NCBI GenBank assembly: GCA_028873695.1 | Contig: JAPPNU010000043.1 | Span: forward strand, 1-64,000 | Direction of reading: 5' to 3' | Origin: Gemmatimonadota bacterium | GTDB lineage: Bacteria > Latescibacterota > UBA2968 > GCA-2709665 | Length of the DNA: 64,000 bases | Part shown: in pieces, positions 1 through 9,227 of the stretch | How the letters are laid out: each line of letters opens with the position of its first letter | How positions within the stretch are numbered: position 1 is the first letter of the stretch | Translations under genes and position numbers: made by a program | The notes under the pieces: generated by a model | The model's input: only the letters and a program-made list of their open reading frames with translations | What the model was told of the DNA's origin: nothing | Databases searched by the model: none

Positions 1-420
1 AAGTCTTTCCGGTACTTTTGTACATTTAAATCTGAAAATACTCGCTTAATTTGAGTCTAGGCAAGACGGAGATCGCAAGCGGTCCGGACGGAAACGCTGA
101 ATGAGGATGTGTCACGTAAGACACGAAATATCAACTATATAACCAATGGAGCAATGGACGTCAGTACAGACCTCTATTCTTGTTTCGGGTTGACCCGAAA
201 CGCAATGGATTGTATATAATCAATAATACGGCGATTGCCGTAACCAACTGGTGGCATTCAAGATTTCGAATCGGGTTTATGTCAGGCCTTTCTCGGCATC
301 GGATCCCACTGCCTCACGAGGCCAGTGAATGTAGACTCATGGACTATACGTCAACTGATACCACAGTGTACATTGCCGGCATATTGCGGACGTCCTCGCA
401 TCCATCATAGAGGCATAACC
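1..420. other. Intergenic leader, no gene
   Basis: No gene is supported here. The only clear structure is the palindrome and promoter at 182-220. An open frame at 180-410 begins with TTG inside that palindrome, has no ribosome binding site and resembles nothing. If the promoter is real, the ATPase mRNA has a leader of roughly 195 nucleotides. Confidence 0.5.
182..220 (+). promoter_or_regulatory. Palindromic operator over a sigma70-like promoter
   Basis: A perfect inverted repeat at 182-201 (arms GTTTCGGGT and ACCCGAAAC, 2-nt centre) contains a -35-like TTGACC at 190-195. A -10 candidate TATATA at 213-218 gives a 17-bp spacer; the overlapping TATAAT at 215-220 gives 19 bp. A repressor binding the palindrome would block the -35 element. 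The first gene downstream in this orientation is the ATPase gene at 421. The regulator is not identified. Confidence 0.5.
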
Positions 421-1869
421 ATGGAATCAGCCGATAGACGGAATATCGCAAATTCCAAAATGAAACCAGCGACGTTTCGGTTCAGCAACATCGGACCCAT
501 CAAGGATGCCAAACTGGAATTGGGAGAACTAACGATAATCGCAGGCCGAAACAATACCGGCAAGACTTACGTAGCGTATACACTATATGCGTTTCTGAAA
601 ATGTACGAGGAGTGGCCTGAGCTAATTGTAGACGCAGATAGCGTATCAGGCACGACTCACTCCATCAAGGAGATGCTTGCAATCAGGATGCGAGAGATCC
701 TCCAGGCTGAACTACCGATTAATTGGACAACCCGAAACGAAATGCGGTCTTCGTTAATGGACGATATGACCCGCACGTTTTCGGATACTCGTCTGTCAAG
801 AGTGTTCAGTTCACCTACCGGCGTTTTTGACGGCGCCAGACTTGATGTCGAACTCTCGCGCGATCTCCCTAACCGCAAGCGACTCTACGAGACTATCCGC
901 TCTGACGGTGCAATCCTATCGCTGAATTACGACGGAGAAAAAGCCAGTCTGTATATCGAAGAAGGTAAACAGCCCTACCTCCGGTCAGATATCGACGAAG
1001 CGCTTTCGCACCTATATCTTCGATTCTTGTTTCCTGAAATCCCGTCCGAGACTTTTATACTTTCCTCGGAGCGTTTTGGTATCTCACTGTTCTACAGAGA
1101 ACTTGACTTCACTAAGAATCAGTTGGTCGATCTCCTGCAAAAGATGGGCGACGACAAAGCGTGGGGCAGGAGTTCCAGGTTCATGTTCATTGATGGCGCC
1201 ACCAGCCGATACGCGCTTCCGATTAAACACAACATCGACTACACTCGAAGCATTCCGGACTTACGTGCAAAGGAAAGCGAACTTCAAGCATACAAGCTAT
1301 ATGACAGAATCAAGGACATGATGGGCGGTTATTACCGCGCGTCTGAAGACGAGATACGGTTTATATCCAAGGCCCGGGGAAAGGGACGCAGCTTCAACAT
1401 TCCGCTGCACAACGCCTCGTCGTCCGCCCGAGGTCTATCAGATTTCTACTTTTTCCTGCGTCACGTTGCAAGGAGCGGCCACCTTCTCATCATTGACGAG
1501 CCGGAAAGCCATCTCGACACCGCCAACCAGATTCTACTCGCACGTTTGTTGGCCCGATTCGTACGCGCCGGCTTGAAAGTGTTAATTACGACCCACAGTG
1601 ACTATTTGATCAAGGAAATCAACAATCTGGTCATGTTAAACAGCACGTTCGCCAAAAAAGAATCGGTTGTGAAAAAACTAAAATATCGACCGGACGATGC
1701 GCTGGAACCGGAATCCATTCGCGCGTACATAGCTGAAGAAAACGGCCTGAAAATGTGCGATATTGATGAATTTGGCATTGATATGCCGGTTTTCGACAAA
1801 ACCATCGACGATATAAACAAGGTCGCAAATGAGTTGGCGTCTCGAATTTCGGAAGACTCGGAGGAATGA
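421..1869 (+). CDS. AAA/ABC-type ATPase of a putative two-gene defence module
   Basis: The protein (482 residues from the ATG at 421) has the layout of SMC/RecF/OLD-like ATPases. Walker A (GRNNTGKT) lies near residue 42, followed by a long insertion, an ABC-signature-like SSSARGL, Walker B LLIIDEPE, the D-loop SHLD and the switch histidine in ITTHSDYL. No transmembrane or Toprim segment is visible. Such ATPases are typically sensors or regulators in phage-defence pairs (AbiL, PARIS and Septu have comparable ATPase-plus-effector layouts). The next gene starts one base after the stop codon, so the two are almost certainly co-translated. An in-frame GTG at 325 would lengthen the protein, but the extra residues do not look conserved. 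A start at 460 is also possible. Base composition is more A/T-rich than most of the window. The exact system is not recognised. Confidence 0.85.
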   Translation: MESADRRNIANSKMKPATFRFSNIGPIKDAKLELGELTIIAGRNNTGKTYVAYTLYAFLKMYEEWPELIVDADSVSGTTHSIKEMLAIRMREILQAELPINWTTRNEMRSSLMDDMTRTFSDTRLSRVFSSPTGVFDGARLDVELSRDLPNRKRLYETIRSDGAILSLNYDGEKASLYIEEGKQPYLRSDIDEALSHLYLRFLFPEIPSETFILSSERFGISLFYRELDFTKNQLVDLLQKMGDDKAWGRSSRFMFIDGATSRYALPIKHNIDYTRSIPDLRAKESELQAYKLYDRIKDMMGGYYRASEDEIRFISKARGKGRSFNIPLHNASSSARGLSDFYFFLRHVARSGHLLIIDEPESHLDTANQILLARLLARFVRAGLKVLITTHSDYLIKEINNLVMLNSTFAKKESVVKKLKYRPDDALEPESIRAYIAEENGLKMCDIDEFGIDMPVFDKTIDDINKVANELASRISEDSEE

Positions 1870-1870
1870 A

Positions 1871-2335
1871 GTGAGTTTCGCCGCATTTCTGAGGGACATT
1901 CTTCACTGTAAGGCTCTTGTGTTGAGGTCGGACGACGGAACAATCGTCCTTCGAGAGAAGAAAGTGATGAGCATAAAAGTAAATGAGACACCGTTGCAGA
2001 TCGCAGCAATAAACCTACATAGGATCGGCAGTTTGTCGGGAGTAAGGGGCGGCGAATGGAAACAGGCCTGCGATTACCTCTTGATCTGCGACGAAGAAAG
2101 TAGAGACCTGGCTGTATTTATCGAATTGAAAAAGACGATCTACGGGGACGGCAAGCCAGAGGAGCAACTTCGGTGGTCGCTGCCGGTCTATAAGTATCTC
2201 TGTGCAATATACGAGATACACTCAGGCCAAAAATTCAAGGACACCGGCACAAAATTGCTGAATTTCATAATTGGCGAAAAATACAACGAACGATTCGCCT
2301 TAAGCGATCTTCACCAGAACGCAATCGTCACGTAG
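1871..2335 (+). CDS. Small PD-(D/E)XK-like protein paired with the ATPase
   Basis: About 154 residues, start GTG at 1871. It was chosen because GGAGG at 1860-1864 sits 6 nt upstream and the preceding gene stops at 1869; an in-frame ATG at 1829 would overlap the ATPase by 41 bp. The middle of the protein reads GGEWKQACDYLLI followed by VFIELKK and then QLRWSL. An acidic residue after a hydrophobic strand, then E-x-K, then Q, is the order seen in PD-(D/E)XK nucleases. It is therefore a candidate nuclease effector controlled by the ATPase. No family name can be assigned with certainty. It is short for a nuclease effector, so 3' truncation is possible. Confidence 0.65.
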   Translation: MSFAAFLRDILHCKALVLRSDDGTIVLREKKVMSIKVNETPLQIAAINLHRIGSLSGVRGGEWKQACDYLLICDEESRDLAVFIELKKTIYGDGKPEEQLRWSLPVYKYLCAIYEIHSGQKFKDTGTKLLNFIIGEKYNERFALSDLHQNAIVT

Positions 2336-2521
2336 ATCGAAATAACCCGGCGTATCGTCACACTACCCCACCACCCACATCCCTGACCTGACGACCCTTA
2401 GTCGGAGATTCGCCCAGCGCGTTCCTGCGGGTCTCTCCCACGATCTTCCGATGCTCCTCACTCGGCGTCCGTAGAATCCTTCTGACCCAAGATCCTGCCG
2501 AATCCTTACGGCGGACCCGTC

Positions 2522-4036
2522 ATGTCCCTTTCGCGACCTCCGTCAATGCAAGAATCGTCAAGAATCTTCGTCCTTACGGCAATAATTCTCTGCTTGTGTG
2601 CCAACACGTGCCTCGCGTACCGGCTCGTTGGATCGGAATCCCTGTCTGACGCCCTCGTCGCCCGTCACTATACCATCAATGACAGACTTGACGCCGTCAT
2701 CGTGGTGGACCGGACGATCCCAACCTTCGAATATCAGATCTTCTATGCAATGGGTTCCGCGGATGAACCGGAAGGACAGCAGGGAAAACTACACTTTCTC
2801 GAGCATATCATCGCGGGCACAGGAAGCCTTCCACCGGGAGAACTCAATCGACTGATTGCCGGCAACGGCGGGAAATCTGACGCAGCCACCGGATTACACG
2901 TGACTTTTTTTGCGATGAGATTCCCAAGTGACAAACTGGCGCTCGCCGTGGAAATAGACCGCGACAGTTTTTACGGTACGTTATTTGACAGCGAATTTGT
3001 AGAAAAGGAAAGGCAGGTTGTATTAACGGAAGTCAGTGGCAAAAGCACTCGTTCAGGGCGGAGATTCTCCGGTCATTTTTTCTCGCTGGTCTACGGAAAA
3101 GATGGATTCGAAGGGGTTGGCAAAGCTTCGTTTATCGAAAAGGTCAAACCTGGGGATCTGAAACAGCTCTTTCACAATGTCTTGCGACGGAAGAGACGCC
3201 TGGTTGTCGTCATCGGCGACGTTGATGAAGAAGATGTCCTCACGAAATTGGCCGAAGCGTTCCCAGGCGGGGACCGTCAAAGAGAAGATCGATCGCCCTT
3301 GTCACGGTTTCCCAATCCCGATGCGCTTGGCGAGAGGTATCAGACAAAATTCGAAAACCTGAGCAAGTCCAGGTTCAGAAAGGCCTGGCACATACCAGGC
3401 CCTGGCCATCCGGACCATGCGGGTTACCTTGTTCTGGCGTCAATCCTGGTCAGACGCTCGAACTCGCTACGGTCATCACTGCTTGACTCTCAGACAGTGA
3501 ATTCGTTTAGCGTATGGATAAACGGCTACAAGGGGTTCGGCCTGATCAGCTTTGTCGCCGAGATGGACCCGGTTTCATCAGCTAAGGTCGTAGAGAATGC
3601 CGTACTCGCAAGATTGGAAGATATAAAGGCTCACGGCGTCTCCGAAAACGAGCTTTCAGCCGCCCGAAACTCGCAGCTGCGACGCCGGTATTCCGAGTTT
3701 TTCGATCGGTCTGATATGGCATATAGATTCGGCCAGGCATTCGCGCACGCCGGCGACCCCTTACTTTATCCGAGGACAATCAACCAAATCCAGCGGGTGA
3801 GTGCCGGCGATATTCCGCGGATCGTCCGTGAACACCTCATCGAAGATAACGCCATTACACTTACCTGGACGATAAAGGAGCCCATCTTGACCGGCCCGGA
3901 TTTTATCGTGATTGCAATCGTAATAATAGGATGTGGGGCGCCACTTTATGCCATATTCCGGGCGGTCAGGAGGCGGAACCAAGATCCGATCAGCAATGTC
4001 GCTGACAATGAAGAAACCCGTAAATACGGCTATTAA
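2522..4036 (+). CDS. M16 zinc metallopeptidase, catalytic subunit
   Basis: This 504-residue protein has an N-terminal signal or anchor segment (about 15-32) and the inverted zinc motif HFLEH at residues 91-95. Glu170 follows 74 residues later, the exact HxxEH-x74-E spacing of pitrilysin/M16 peptidases. A C-terminal hydrophobic segment (about 459-478) followed by Arg residues predicts a membrane anchor, so the peptidase domain probably faces the periplasm. The next gene overlaps it by about 29 bp and encodes a related protein without the zinc motif, the usual two-subunit M16B arrangement of an active and an inactive partner. Substrate unknown. The ribosome binding site is weak. Confidence 0.88.
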   Translation: MSLSRPPSMQESSRIFVLTAIILCLCANTCLAYRLVGSESLSDALVARHYTINDRLDAVIVVDRTIPTFEYQIFYAMGSADEPEGQQGKLHFLEHIIAGTGSLPPGELNRLIAGNGGKSDAATGLHVTFFAMRFPSDKLALAVEIDRDSFYGTLFDSEFVEKERQVVLTEVSGKSTRSGRRFSGHFFSLVYGKDGFEGVGKASFIEKVKPGDLKQLFHNVLRRKRRLVVVIGDVDEEDVLTKLAEAFPGGDRQREDRSPLSRFPNPDALGERYQTKFENLSKSRFRKAWHIPGPGHPDHAGYLVLASILVRRSNSLRSSLLDSQTVNSFSVWINGYKGFGLISFVAEMDPVSSAKVVENAVLARLEDIKAHGVSENELSAARNSQLRRRYSEFFDRSDMAYRFGQAFAHAGDPLLYPRTINQIQRVSAGDIPRIVREHLIEDNAITLTWTIKEPILTGPDFIVIAIVIIGCGAPLYAIFRAVRRRNQDPISNVADNEETRKYGY

Positions 4037-5351
4037 GGCTGCGGTCTTCTGTGTCATTTGCGCGCTGCCGGCTTCCGCGCAGATTCCCAATCACCGCTTA
4101 TTCTATCAGTATGACAACCGTGCGCCGTTGACCATGCTGGACATAGTCTTTCCCGGCGGCGGAAGCATCCGCGACAAGACTTCAATGACCGGACTTGCGG
4201 TTACCGTCGCCAGACTCATGGAGGACTATGCGAAAAAGCATGGATACACGGCTCGAATGGAAGCATTGGGCACGGATATCGACTTCGATACATACTTTGA
4301 ATACCAGACAATTTCGATAACCAGCCTGACCGCGAATTTTGCAGCATCCGTTAGAATCGTGAACGACCTGATGCGCAGCATGACAGTTATCGATCTCGCC
4401 CTTGAAGAGTCAAAGACCAAGTTACTGGAATCCTACGAAAAGGCAGTCGAATCCGGCGACCACGATATTCAGCGGAACTTCGCGCTTTCGCGAACAATAG
4501 GCGTAGGGAGATGGTTCTCACGCGAAGCAATGAAGCAGATCACCATAGAGGAAGTCAGGCGTAATATCGCAGGACTTCTGAGCGCGGAAGTGGTCTTCTT
4601 CAAGGCGATCTCGGATTTGGACTCGACGGAGGTGGCGGAGTGGCTCCTGCCAATCACGAACGACCGCAGGAAAGGGGGCTTCGACTGGACGCCGGCGACC
4701 CGGAGAATGAACCGCCTTCCAGGGCACACCGCATTCGTCTTCGAGCATTACTCCAATTTGAAAAACGTCTACTGCCATTGGCTCATCCCAATTGGAACCG
4801 TCGGCGAGGACAATTATGTACCGAATATGGTATCGTGGACGCTTGGGCGCGGTACCGGTCGCGGCTTGCTCTTTGAATATTTCCGAGAAAAGTCGGGACT
4901 GGTTTACGGCAATTCCTGCTCCTTTCGAAGAGAAGCTGATGTCAGGATCCTGGAAATCTATGCTGATCCGCGAATCGAGAACAGCGAGGCGTTGATGACA
5001 AAAATGCATGCATTCATCGCGGGCCTCGCCGACAACCCGGATTTCTGGGCGGCAATCGGTGAGTTACGCGAAAACCCCGACGTGATCGACGCCCATACAC
5101 ACGGTGAACGGACGCCGCAGCGTAGACTGTCACGTGAGGTCGATCAAGCCCTCTACGACTTTCCGAGTCGTAAAGACGGCATCAAAACCGTAACTGATGC
5201 CGAGATACGGTCGTTTCTCAAGGAATATTTCGTCGAACGAAATCTCGTCACGATGTTTTACGGACCCAAGGAACGCATTATCGAAATCCTTGAGAAACAC
5301 TGGCCTGAAGTCGAAATTCACGTGCTGACCACTGAGAGTACCATCGAATAG
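4008..5351 (+). CDS. M16-like peptidase partner lacking the zinc motif
   Basis: A start at the ATG at 4008 gives a clean signal peptide (MKKPVNTAIKAAVFCVICAL, cleavage near ASA-Q); an ATG at 3996 is the alternative. The N-terminal domain has the M16 fold pattern (VFPGGG, GLAVTVARLM), but the position of the active HxxEH reads VTVARLM, so zinc cannot be bound. The C-terminal domain keeps typical M16 features (GRGTGRGLLFEYFREKSGLVY). Heterodimeric M16B peptidases use such a subunit to close the substrate chamber. It overlaps the catalytic gene, which supports co-translation. Expected location: periplasm. Confidence 0.85.
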   Translation: MKKPVNTAIKAAVFCVICALPASAQIPNHRLFYQYDNRAPLTMLDIVFPGGGSIRDKTSMTGLAVTVARLMEDYAKKHGYTARMEALGTDIDFDTYFEYQTISITSLTANFAASVRIVNDLMRSMTVIDLALEESKTKLLESYEKAVESGDHDIQRNFALSRTIGVGRWFSREAMKQITIEEVRRNIAGLLSAEVVFFKAISDLDSTEVAEWLLPITNDRRKGGFDWTPATRRMNRLPGHTAFVFEHYSNLKNVYCHWLIPIGTVGEDNYVPNMVSWTLGRGTGRGLLFEYFREKSGLVYGNSCSFRREADVRILEIYADPRIENSEALMTKMHAFIAGLADNPDFWAAIGELRENPDVIDAHTHGERTPQRRLSREVDQALYDFPSRKDGIKTVTDAEIRSFLKEYFVERNLVTMFYGPKERIIEILEKHWPEVEIHVLTTESTIE

Positions 5352-5369
5352 GCGCACTCTAACCCACCT

Positions 5370-6752
5370 ATGACCCGCCCTTTAGCGCCCTCCGACTCCG
5401 ATCCCAACCCCTCCGACCAGACGCCGGTCCTGCGCCAGGTCTGGGCCATCGCGTGGCCCGTCGTGGCCGCGTCGATGCTGGACGCGCTGGAAGGGCTTGT
5501 CGACATCTCCATGGTGGGGCAACTGGGTCCGGCCGCGATTTCCGCGGTGGGACTCAGCCGGCAGGTCCTGTTCGTAATCATGGTCATGGCGATATCGGTC
5601 AGCACCGGATCGCGGACCCTCGTCGCGCAATTCTACGGGGCCGGACGCCGGGAGGAGCTCAGCCATACCGCGCAGCAGGCTATCCTCATGGGGGTCCTGC
5701 TGTCGGCCGGACTGGCCCTTGCCGGAAGCGCGATCGCCAGGCCGGCCCTGGTCCTGCTCGGCGCACAGGAAGACGTGCTGGCGCACGCCGTGCCGTTTAT
5801 GCGCGTCTACTTTGCCGGTATCGTCTTCATGATGCCCAATTTCATCATCGGCGGGATTTTCGGCGGCACCGGGGATACACGGACGCCGTTGAAGATCTCG
5901 TGTCTCATCATCTGTCTGAAAATCCCGCTCACCTACGGCCTGATCTTCGGGGCGTGGGGTCTGCCCCAATTGGGCGTGACCGGAGCGGCGCTGGGCAGCG
6001 TCGTATCGAGAGCGGTGGGCTGCGCCGTTGGGGTCTATCTGCTCACGTCTGGCCGTTCCAGGGTGCATATGCGTTGGAACTGGCGGCTTCCGTTCAACCG
6101 GGAAATTATCGGGAGAATGATGCGAATCGGTGTGCCGACGGGGATACAGGGTTTCTTCCGCAACGGCGCAAGGATTCTGATCTATCGCGTGGTGGGATGG
6201 ACGAGCCGTCCCACCGCCGCGACGGCCGCGCTGACCATCGGATTGCAGATGCGGATGATCGGCATCATGCCGGCCCTGGCGTTTTCCGTGGCGGCAACCG
6301 CGCTGGTGGGACAAAGGCTTGGGGCGAGACAGATACGCGACGCGGAGCGCTTTGCAGCCAGCACCATCCGGCTGGGCATGGCGTTCATCACAGTCAGCGC
6401 CATCGCCATCTGCGTTTTCGCAAGGGAGATCGTCGATCTCTTCACAAACGCCGCGGCAGTGATCGACATGGGATACGTGATGCTCCTGTACTTTACAGCC
6501 GCCCAGGTCTTTTCCGCACTGTCCATCGTCGTTGGAGGCGTCCTGGCGGGCGGTGGCGAGACCAGGCCCCTGCTCTACTATACCATTGTGGCACAGTGGC
6601 TTTTGATGCTGCCGCTGTCCTACGTAATGGCGTTTACCCTGAATATGGATGCCACCGGGATCTGGATTGCGTGGTTCATCGCCGGCGTCGCCCAGGGCCT
6701 TCTGGCCTGGACCCGCTATCGGAAGGGCGTGTGGAAACAGTCGGTGATCTAG
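5370..6752 (+). CDS. MATE family multidrug/metabolite exporter
   Basis: The 460-residue protein has about twelve hydrophobic helices in two halves and the characteristic MATE opening (IAWPVVAASMLDALEGLVD, MVGQLGPAAISAVGLSRQ). The repeated half begins near MMRIGVPTGIQGFFRNGARI. Length matches the family. MATE proteins are inner-membrane antiporters that use Na+ or H+ gradients to expel cationic compounds; the substrate here cannot be inferred. It starts 19 bp after the M16 pair and could be co-transcribed with it. Long open frames on both strands across this gene are composition artefacts. Confidence 0.93.
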   Translation: MTRPLAPSDSDPNPSDQTPVLRQVWAIAWPVVAASMLDALEGLVDISMVGQLGPAAISAVGLSRQVLFVIMVMAISVSTGSRTLVAQFYGAGRREELSHTAQQAILMGVLLSAGLALAGSAIARPALVLLGAQEDVLAHAVPFMRVYFAGIVFMMPNFIIGGIFGGTGDTRTPLKISCLIICLKIPLTYGLIFGAWGLPQLGVTGAALGSVVSRAVGCAVGVYLLTSGRSRVHMRWNWRLPFNREIIGRMMRIGVPTGIQGFFRNGARILIYRVVGWTSRPTAATAALTIGLQMRMIGIMPALAFSVAATALVGQRLGARQIRDAERFAASTIRLGMAFITVSAIAICVFAREIVDLFTNAAAVIDMGYVMLLYFTAAQVFSALSIVVGGVLAGGGETRPLLYYTIVAQWLLMLPLSYVMAFTLNMDATGIWIAWFIAGVAQGLLAWTRYRKGVWKQSVI

Positions 6753-6790
6753 GGATGGCGGCGAAACGTGGTCATTGAGCATGCCTGCAT

Positions 6791-6903
6791 TGAGCTTGTC
6801 GAAATGCCCGCGTTTCAAGACCTCTAGATTAGGTAAGGGAGAGGACCTATGGTGGGTTCTTGGTGCCGATGGAAAATCCTTCGCCGACCCTTCGACAAGC
6901 TCA
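6791..6903. repeat. Short inverted repeat between convergent genes
   Basis: TGAGCTTGTCGAA at 6791-6803 is matched in inverse orientation by TTCGACAAGCTCA at 6891-6903. The arms are 13 bp and about 90 bp apart, in the gap between the MATE gene and the leftward TPR gene. The motif resembles a dispersed intergenic repeat rather than a compact terminator. Confidence 0.5.
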
Positions 6904-6935
6904 GGGAGCGGCTCAGGATAGATTTGGACAAATGT

Positions 6936-7475
6936 CTAACCACGAATTTCCTTCACTTTCCTCCCCATCTCCTCGATGCCCGGGGCGTTGCCGACCTGCA
7001 CGTACAACCGGTGCGCTTCTTCGAACACGTTAAGCGCCTCACCGCGTTTTCCGGTACGCTCGAGCAGCATGGCAAATCCGCGTAACGCATTTGCCAGCGA
7101 ATGCGCGGGCGTCGTGTCGAGATTCCGGTACATCTCGATCGCCGATCTGTAATCACGCTCCGATCCCTCCCGGTCGCCGAGGTCCCGGCGAACGTCCGCA
7201 ACGTGACGCAGCGCGTGGGCCATCTTTTCGACATGACGTCCGGCCGCGTAGTGGTTGTATCCATTCAGGTAAAAGTCGAGAGCCTGCTCCCGGTTGCCGT
7301 TGTCCCTCTCGAACTGCCCGTATACGTGCGCCACCCTTCCCAGGGACTCGTGGTCGTCATCCCGGCAAAGCTCCTCCGCCTCGGCCACGAGACGTCTGCC
7401 CCGTGCGTAATCCGACGCGCCCCTCGTCTTCCATGCCTCGTCCAGCAACCGTGCGATTCTCTGCTTACCAGACAT
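6936..7475 (-). CDS. TPR-repeat protein
   Basis: 179 residues from the ATG at 7475, chosen because AGGAG lies 5 nt upstream and the longer frame would run into the neighbouring acetyltransferase gene. The sequence consists of helical 34-residue-type repeats (for example ALDFYLNGYNHYAAGRH, GSERDYRSAIEMYRNL, GEALNVFEEAHRLYVQVGN) with the TPR small/large residue pattern. No enzymatic domain or signal peptide is present. TPR proteins are scaffolds; the partner is unknown. It lies 25 bp downstream of the GNAT gene in the same orientation and is probably in one operon with it. Confidence 0.8.
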   Translation of the reverse strand: MSGKQRIARLLDEAWKTRGASDYARGRRLVAEAEELCRDDDHESLGRVAHVYGQFERDNGNREQALDFYLNGYNHYAAGRHVEKMAHALRHVADVRRDLGDREGSERDYRSAIEMYRNLDTTPAHSLANALRGFAMLLERTGKRGEALNVFEEAHRLYVQVGNAPGIEEMGRKVKEIRG

Positions 7476-7500
7476 TGGACTCCTCACAGTCTGTCGCCCG

Positions 7501-8247
7501 CTACCGCTTCTTCGGCGTATAGAACAGCAGCGTGCCAATCTGCACGTACCCGACGGCAGAATACAGCAACGCGCCGGTGTGCGTCGCGGTCAGGACGGCC
7601 AGTTGCGAACCATGCGACCGGTCGTCGCGGAGCATCCTGCACATCAACGCCCTTCCAATCCCCCGACGCCGGGCGGCAGGCGCCACGTGCATGTTCGAAC
7701 ACCACGTTGACGCATCCACCTCAATGCTTTGGACCCACCCCACGGGCGCGTCGTTCTCGAGTGCGACGTATTGCCTCAGCGGTGCGTCAGGAGAGAGATG
7801 TTCCGGCAGAATCTGTCTGATCCGCGTCGTCCGGTTCAACACGTCTGCCGTTTCGGCAGTGAGGACACGTTCGATGGGCAGGGGATCGGCCAGACGCGGG
7901 ATCCGCCGCAGCCGGTGCACCATGACGGGCTCCGTGGAATTCAGTCGATAGTTGAGCGCCTTGAAATCCGCGCGCATACCGGCATCGGACTCCCCTGTCG
8001 CACAGATTGCGCAGATACCGAACTGTCCCCGGGTGTTCTTCATGGCCGTCCGATGGATCTCTTCCGCGTCAACGCCATGGGCAATCCATTCCTCCCGGCG
8101 GTACTTGCCGCGTTTTCTGGGCGCATCCCGCACCACCCAGATCCCGCCCTCCCGGCTTGCAGGATATGGGTGCGTAAAGCTCCTCGTAAACGAATATCCG
8201 CGCGCGAAAACCTCCAGCGCACGCTGCATGAGGACGTTCTGGGGCAT
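7501..8247 (-). CDS. GNAT family N-acetyltransferase
   Basis: 248 residues from the ATG at 8247, which has GGGAG about 10 nt upstream. The acetyl-CoA binding motif A is clear near the C-terminus (NMHVAPAARRRGIGRALMC, the R/Q-x-x-G-x-G/A pattern), preceded by a GW-containing strand (APVGWVQSIEV). The N-terminal half carries no domain I recognise; it contains a Cys pair (ICAICATG) and several Arg/His residues and may give specificity. The acceptor substrate is unknown. Transcribed away from the phosphoesterase gene at 8469. Confidence 0.8.
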   Translation of the reverse strand: MPQNVLMQRALEVFARGYSFTRSFTHPYPASREGGIWVVRDAPRKRGKYRREEWIAHGVDAEEIHRTAMKNTRGQFGICAICATGESDAGMRADFKALNYRLNSTEPVMVHRLRRIPRLADPLPIERVLTAETADVLNRTTRIRQILPEHLSPDAPLRQYVALENDAPVGWVQSIEVDASTWCSNMHVAPAARRRGIGRALMCRMLRDDRSHGSQLAVLTATHTGALLYSAVGYVQIGTLLFYTPKKR

Positions 8248-8468
8248 GAATTCAGGTCTCCCGTAACTTGCTATAATATAACGGACTGCGATCTGTGGGT
8301 ATACAAAAAAAGCTGGACACGCGATCGCGACGACCATAGTTTTCGTCAGCAGCGAAACAGATTATTGTCAAGTTAACTTTGCCAGCGGGACCGGGGACCA
8401 CGGCTACGGACTCGTGACGTAATTCGAGGCCCCAGGCGGTTTTGAAATTCAGCTCTACCAGGCTCATT

Positions 8469-9002
8469 ATGCGAAGTAGACCGTCCGCGTCCTTCCGGGA
8501 ACGCCGTACGCAACCGACCCGGCAAGACGCGCCTCAATTCCGTGCAGGCGATCGACTGGGTGTCGTCTCGGACTCCCACGGACTCCTTAGGCCGCAGGTC
8601 ACGGCGCTCCTGCACGGCGTCCGGGCAATCATCCATGCCGGCGACGTTGGAAAGATCTCGGTACTTGAGCAATTGGAATCTATCGCGCCGGTGTACGCGG
8701 TCCGCGGAAACGTGGACCTGGTTCCGCCCTGCAGCGACCTGCCTGAACGCCTTGTGCTACACGCCGGCGGGCGACGGATTCTCGTGACGCACATCCTCGA
8801 AGACGCGGACGTCACAGGTTTCGATCTCGTGGTGTGCGGCCATTCCCACGTACCGAAAATAAGCGCGATCGGGTCGACCTGCTGTCTCAATCCGGGCAGC
8901 ATCGGGCCGCGCCGGTTCCGGCTTCCGGTATCGATGGGCTACATTACGGTTACTCCTCAGGAAACGCTTGTTCCGGAATTGCGGACCGTAGAGATCGCGT
9001 AG
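8469..9002 (+). CDS. YfcE/MJ0936-type metallophosphoesterase
   Basis: 177 residues from the ATG at 8469; a TTG at 8442 is an alternative start. The metal-binding signature runs in order: DSHG in LGVVSDSHGLL, HAGD, GNVD, a THI segment and GHSH (VVCGHSHVPK), then a C-terminal NPGS. This is the YfcE-like subgroup of calcineurin-type phosphodiesterases, cytoplasmic and dependent on divalent metals such as Mn2+. The roughly 25 residues before the domain are Arg/Ser/Thr-rich and may not be translated. The physiological substrate is unknown. Confidence 0.88.
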   Translation: MRSRPSASFRERRTQPTRQDAPQFRAGDRLGVVSDSHGLLRPQVTALLHGVRAIIHAGDVGKISVLEQLESIAPVYAVRGNVDLVPPCSDLPERLVLHAGGRRILVTHILEDADVTGFDLVVCGHSHVPKISAIGSTCCLNPGSIGPRRFRLPVSMGYITVTPQETLVPELRTVEIA

Positions 9003-9227
9003 ACGAACACTGAATGAACTCTTGACGCGACATCCGGTCCGGGAGCGCTTCAAGTGTCTCCTGTACGGACGAACCAAACCAGAGGCAGGCAGACAGGAGT
9101 GTCCGCCCCACTATCAATGCGCGTTTCTGCGACTGCCCCTCAAAGGGGAGGGATACGATTGTGCTCCGGTTCAGGCGAACGAGTGACGGACGCACCTCGC
9201 GTGAGATGCCAGACGAGGAGACCTTGA

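Noticed and set aside
180..410. Possible 76-codon leader gene before the ATPase
   Set aside because: TTG start inside the palindrome, no ribosome binding site, no resemblance to any protein.
5382..6818. Long open frames on the minus strand (478 codons) and in another plus frame (5453-6778) across the MATE gene
   Set aside because: Translations are Arg/His/Gly/Pro-rich with no motif; they are by-products of high third-position GC in the real MATE gene.
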